Source: Congeria kusceri | Lineage: Eukaryota; Mollusca; Bivalvia; Myida; Dreissenidae | NCBI GenBank assembly: GCA_027627225.1 | Contig: CM051024.1 | Coordinates: 46,420,547-46,484,546 of the forward strand | Length of the DNA stretch: 64,000 nucleotides | Reading direction: 5' to 3' | In this document: positions 60,320 to 64,000 of the stretch, piece after piece | Layout: every line of letters begins with the position of its first letter | Numbering within the stretch: the first letter of the stretch is position 1 | The notes under the pieces: model-generated | The model's input: the letters and a program-made list of their open reading frames with translations, nothing else | Told to the model about the DNA's origin: nothing | Database searches by the model: none | Translations under genes and position numbers: made by a program

Positions 60320-61325
60320 AAGTGTTTTTCGGCGTAGCTGTCTAAAATCACTTCTGGTAAATGTCTACCAATGAAAATCTAGAAATTTGGCGCAATAAGT
60401 TAATTATGCAGCGGTAAAATTGACTATTATTCTATTGGGCAAATTTTCTTGCGCGGGAGAATTTTAGGGAATGCAAACTTACAACAATGGTTTGTCTACA
60501 AACAATTGTTGCATAATTTTTGGGATTAAAATTCACAGAATTGTTTACATAAGCGGATAAAATAAAGTTAAAAACATATCTTCGACATACACTCCAGAAC
60601 TGTGCATAATTATGAACATAATTTCTCATTGTATGTTATATCCAGAATGTTATATTCATTCACAGATTAAAATAACTATTTTGTTGAGCCTTGCGGCATG
60701 CTCTATAAATGTTATTCATGGTGCTTTTACTTCATTTGCGTAGCATGAATACATAATTATACACAGAAACCCGTGATACATCATATTCCTACCGAATATA
60801 ATTTTAAATCGCAATAGCCTAATGACATTTTATCTTTTTGTGTTCAAAAATGAAGTCATCATTATTATCAAATGCGCTGAATATTCCCTGAAGATTGTTT
60901 TTCATGAGGATACACAGTATAAATGATTATTTGACTTCAAAATGTGTATGTTTTAGATAACTTGTTAGACGAACGTACGGTAAGTTAGAGTCGTCTGTTT
61001 CAAAAATAATTTCATTCATTCCCGCAAGTTTTTATTTTCTTATATCGTTAATTTGTTAAATTTGCCTGACAACTTTAAATAAAAATTATGCACACATTCA
61101 TTATTTAGGTTATTCAGGAATCACTGGTGAAAACCTGGGGCGGTATGATCGGTTTAGTCACAGTACAGATACAAAGAATGATTGAAGTAATCTCAAAGTA
61201 ATTTTGGGATCCGAGAGGTTGTCTAATGGTGTCCGAATAAACTGAGGTCTGAGAAGTCTCTTTATATAGGTTGGGACCGAAAGATCTGGGGTCCGAGAAG
61301 TTGCGTAACCAATCATCTTGGGCCT
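60320..61325 (+). repeat. Composite repeat, Q then inverted P
   Basis: It starts TTTTTCGGCGTAGCTGTC and ends GGTCCGAGAAGTTGCG. It is collinear with the minus strand of 51715-53195 and shows the two segments joined, so it gives the outline of the element. Confidence 0.78.
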
Positions 61326-62280
61326 GTCGTAAATGCTTAGCGTAAAAATGATATCTCAATATTACTTTCAACGCCGGTTGTCTTTAAAAAAAAATTCTAG
61401 TTGTATTTGGTATTTTGTTGTTGTTGTTAGAGATTTAAATATGGATGAATTTGGTATCAAAATTTAGGTTATAAATTGAACTAATTGAAAGTGAACTAAT
61501 CAATAATTTAATGCCTCAAAATTGATCAATCAATAAAACGTAAATTTCATGCAAACGCAACATTAGTGATTTTAAAAGTTGCAACATATAACAAATACGA
61601 AAAAAGTCCAGTTTCTTTTAAGTTGTTCGCAGAAAAACTATAGGTACCGCTTCTGAAATCCGACGGTTGGAATCAATTTGATTTTAACTCATTTATTATT
61701 ACGCGTATGTAAGAAGTGTCATTTTGAATATCATGAACGTTTCCCAAATGCGTCCATCGTTTTGATGAAGAATGTGATTAGTACATAATAAGTTTAAAAC
61801 AAAACTAAACGGGTCCGGTAATTCACTGCTTTTAGTGTAGGACTAATTTTGAGACTAAAATTCGCGGAAGAAAGTAGTCCACTACGCAGCGTTCGAAGTC
61901 ATTGATAAACGGTTTAATTGGGTCACGATCCAATTAGAATCATGGACATATTATTATCCTAACATATTCATTTATTGTCGATGCAAGTTAAGGTGTTTAT
62001 GTGTAGCATATTTGAAAATGTATAACCTTTTATTTTACCATGAATTAAAACGAACAAAACGGGTCACGAAGCGAGGCGAGAGAAACATAGACATTCTAAT
62101 CTTAACCTTTTCGCCTTTTTACCGCCGACTCATGTTAAGGTTATTTGTTGAATGGGGCATTATTAATAATTTTATTACTGATTGTATTATTCACTTGGTC
62201 GTCCTTCTAATAATAAAGAACAAAATGGAATTCACAGTTTGTCGGTAATAACGCAGTGCAGGTACTAGCAATAGCAATGC
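61326..62280. other. Gene-free stretch
   Basis: AT-rich; the 62012-62248 frame (78 codons) has no domain and no splice support. Confidence 0.4.
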
Positions 62281-62282
62281 AA

Positions 62283-62360
62283 TTTGAAACTGAGTGGTTA
62301 ACGCGTTAGACTCTCACTCTGGCGATCGGGGTTTGATCCCTATGAGAGGCAAGAATTGTA
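62283..62360 (+). repeat. tRNA-like SINE head or tRNA pseudogene
   Basis: GAGTGGTTAACGCGTTAGAC resembles a pol III A box and GGGGTTTGATCCC a B box, at tRNA-like spacing. The arms do not fold into a complete acceptor stem, and a poly-C repeat start follows directly. Confidence 0.5.
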
Positions 62361-62361
62361 T

Positions 62362-62960
62362 GTCCCCCCCCTCGAAAAAAAAAGGGAGGCATTAAGGAAT
62401 GCACTTGTCCGTCCGTACGTATGTCCGTCCGTCCGTACGTACGTCCCGAAATTTTGTGGGCTCAACTCCTCCATAACGGCTGGGCGGATTTCACACAAAC
62501 TTTCACAGCTTAACAACCTTCATGTCTAGATGATCGCAAAGGAAGGAATTTTGGCTGCGACTAATTTTGGCAGTATTATGGCCCTTTGACATTTGTCCAC
62601 TCCACTCTATATATACTTCATGAAATATTGTGGACTCAACTCCTCTTTAACTGCTGGGCCCATTTCGCTCAAACTTTCACAGATGAACAACCTTAATATG
62701 TAGGTGATCGTAAAGGCAGGAATTACGCCCTCGACCAATTTTGGCAGTATTATGGCCCTTTGACAGTTTTCCACCATATATACTTCATTAAATTGTGTGG
62801 ACTTAACTCCATTTTTTTAACGGCTGGGCGGATTTCGCTCAAACTTTCACAGATAAACAACCTTAATGTGTAGGTGCTCCTAAGGAAGGAATTTTGGCTG
62901 CAACCCATTTTCTCAGAATTATGTTCCTTTGTTAACCCAATTTGTTGAAGAAAAATTTCG
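62362..62960 (+). repeat. Tandem array, three to four copies of a monomer of about 180 bp
   Basis: After CCCCCCC and GTCCGTCCGTACGTACGTCC, copies share CTCAACTCC..TAACGGCTGGGCGGATTT, CTCAAACTTTCACAG and GGCAGTATTATGGCCCTTTG. Same family as 1-51 and about 467-620 (inverted). Confidence 0.8.
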
Positions 62961-62989
62961 GTTATTAGATTGGGGTATGTCTTTGGGCT

Positions 62990-64000
62990 GGCGGGCGGTT
63001 GGCATCGTGAACGTTTCGTTTCCGCTCTCTAACTCGAAAACGGATTGAGATATTTTAGTGAAACTTCATACATTGCTACTTTATATCGAGACCTCGCTTG
63101 GGGTTGCATATGGGTTGGGTGGGATCAAGGTTAAGGTCACTGTTGCTAAAAATAGAAAAACGGTTTGCGCTCAATAACTGGAAAGCATCCAGATATTTTA
63201 ATGAAACTTCATACATATATACCTTATATCAAGACCTCGCTTGGGATTGCATATGAGGTGGGTGGGGTAAAGGTCAAGTTCGCAGTAGCTAAAAATAGAA
63301 AAACGGTTTCCGCTCTATAACTTGAGAACCAATCAAGCTATTTTAATGAAACTTCATACATATATACCTTATATCAAGACCTCGCTTGGGATTGCATATG
63401 AGTTGGGTGGAGTAAAGGTCACGTTCGCAGTTGCTAAAAATAGAAAAACGGTTTCCGCTCTATAACTTGAGAACCCATCAAGCTATTTTAATAAAACTTC
63501 ATACATAGATACCTAATGTTGAGACCTCGCTTGGGATTGCATATGGGGTGGGTGGAGTCAAGGTCAAGGTCACCGTTACTAAAAATAGAAAAACGACAAT
63601 CGATAAAAAAAGCATTGAGATATTTTAATGAAACTTCATACATAGATACCATATATCGAGACCTCGCTTGGGATTGCATATGCGATGGGTGGGGTCAAGG
63701 TCAAGGTCACCGTTACTTAAAATAGGGAAACGGAAAACCTTGCTTGAGATTGCATATGGGGTGTGTGGGGTCAAGGTCAAGGTCACCGTTACTACAAATA
63801 GAAAACGGTTTTCGTTTTATAACTTGAGAACGCATCAAGATATTTTAATGAAACTTCATAGTTTACATAGATTCCTTATTCCTCTCTTGGGATTGCATAT
63901 GTGGTGTTAATAAAACTTCATACATAGATACCTAATGTTGAGACCTCGCTTGGGATTGCATATGGGGTGGGTGGAGTCAAGGTCAAGGTCAGCGTTACTA
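62990..64000 (+). repeat. Tandem array, seven or more copies, period about 143 bp, cut by the window edge
   Basis: TATTTTAATGAAACTTCATAC recurs at 63051, 63194, 63339, 63485 and 63621 (spacing 136-146), with GAGACCTCGCTTGGGATTGC and GGTCAAGGTCACCGTTAC in each unit. One unit near 63740 is internally deleted. Same family as 15.05-15.57 kb in opposite orientation. Confidence 0.9.

Overview
This is eukaryotic, animal nuclear DNA, most likely from a bivalve mollusc. It is AT-rich and intron-rich, with consensus GT-AG splice sites and no bacterial-style operons. It is full of repeat types known from bivalves: tandem arrays of roughly 140-175 bp monomers, Helitron-like ends (hairpin plus CTAGT), a tRNA-headed SINE, small foldback elements and decayed CR1/Jockey-like LINEs. 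The class assignment rests on repeat style and on the inhibitor-of-apoptosis (IAP) gene, so it is an inference; no species is claimed.

Left half, minus strand (about 4.1-29.0 kb): one long IAP-family gene. I assembled 15 exons by hand (28997-26770, 24378-24285, 21049-20987, 19531-19088, 18846-18787, 17626-17517, 17102-17069, 16564-16481, 16139-16077, 14526-14245, 13022-12963, 12602-12505, 6597-6519, 4575-4450, 4215-4094). Phases agree at every junction and the joined frame is open for about 1,300 codons. The order is a long charged N-terminal region with 12-residue repeats, divergent BIR1, linker, BIR2, a UBA-like segment, BIR3, linker, and a C-terminal RING that ends two residues after its last cysteine. 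The first exon of the gene was not found. The introns hold many repeats. The most striking is a 34-copy, 61-bp minisatellite built from the exon 2/intron 2 junction, so a 5' splice site is iterated through the intron.

Middle (30.8-35.3 kb, minus strand): a second gene encodes an 850-residue protein, almost all in one exon, with a possible 14-residue terminal exon. I do not recognise its family. A GC-richer patch near 35.2-35.3 kb with E2F-like and CRE-like sites may be its promoter.

Right half (35-64 kb): mostly repeats. These include a decayed LINE reverse-transcriptase fragment (38.05-39.01 kb), a SINE with perfect 15-bp target-site duplications (41.34-41.64 kb), several foldback elements, a candidate first exon and promoter near 45.4-45.6 kb, a family of 1-1.5 kb composite repeats (46.7, 49.5, 51.7 and 60.3 kb), a Helitron-like element (53.6-54.5 kb), LINE ORF1 and endonuclease remnants (55 and 58 kb), a mariner-like MITE (55.78-56.22 kb) and long tandem arrays at the right edge.

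The two supported genes lie in tandem on the minus strand. Their splice phases do not allow one fused reading frame, so they are treated as separate. The IAP-like protein would be expected to bind peptides or caspases through BIR2 and BIR3 and to act as a ubiquitin ligase through its RING, but the shortened RING end puts the ligase activity in doubt.
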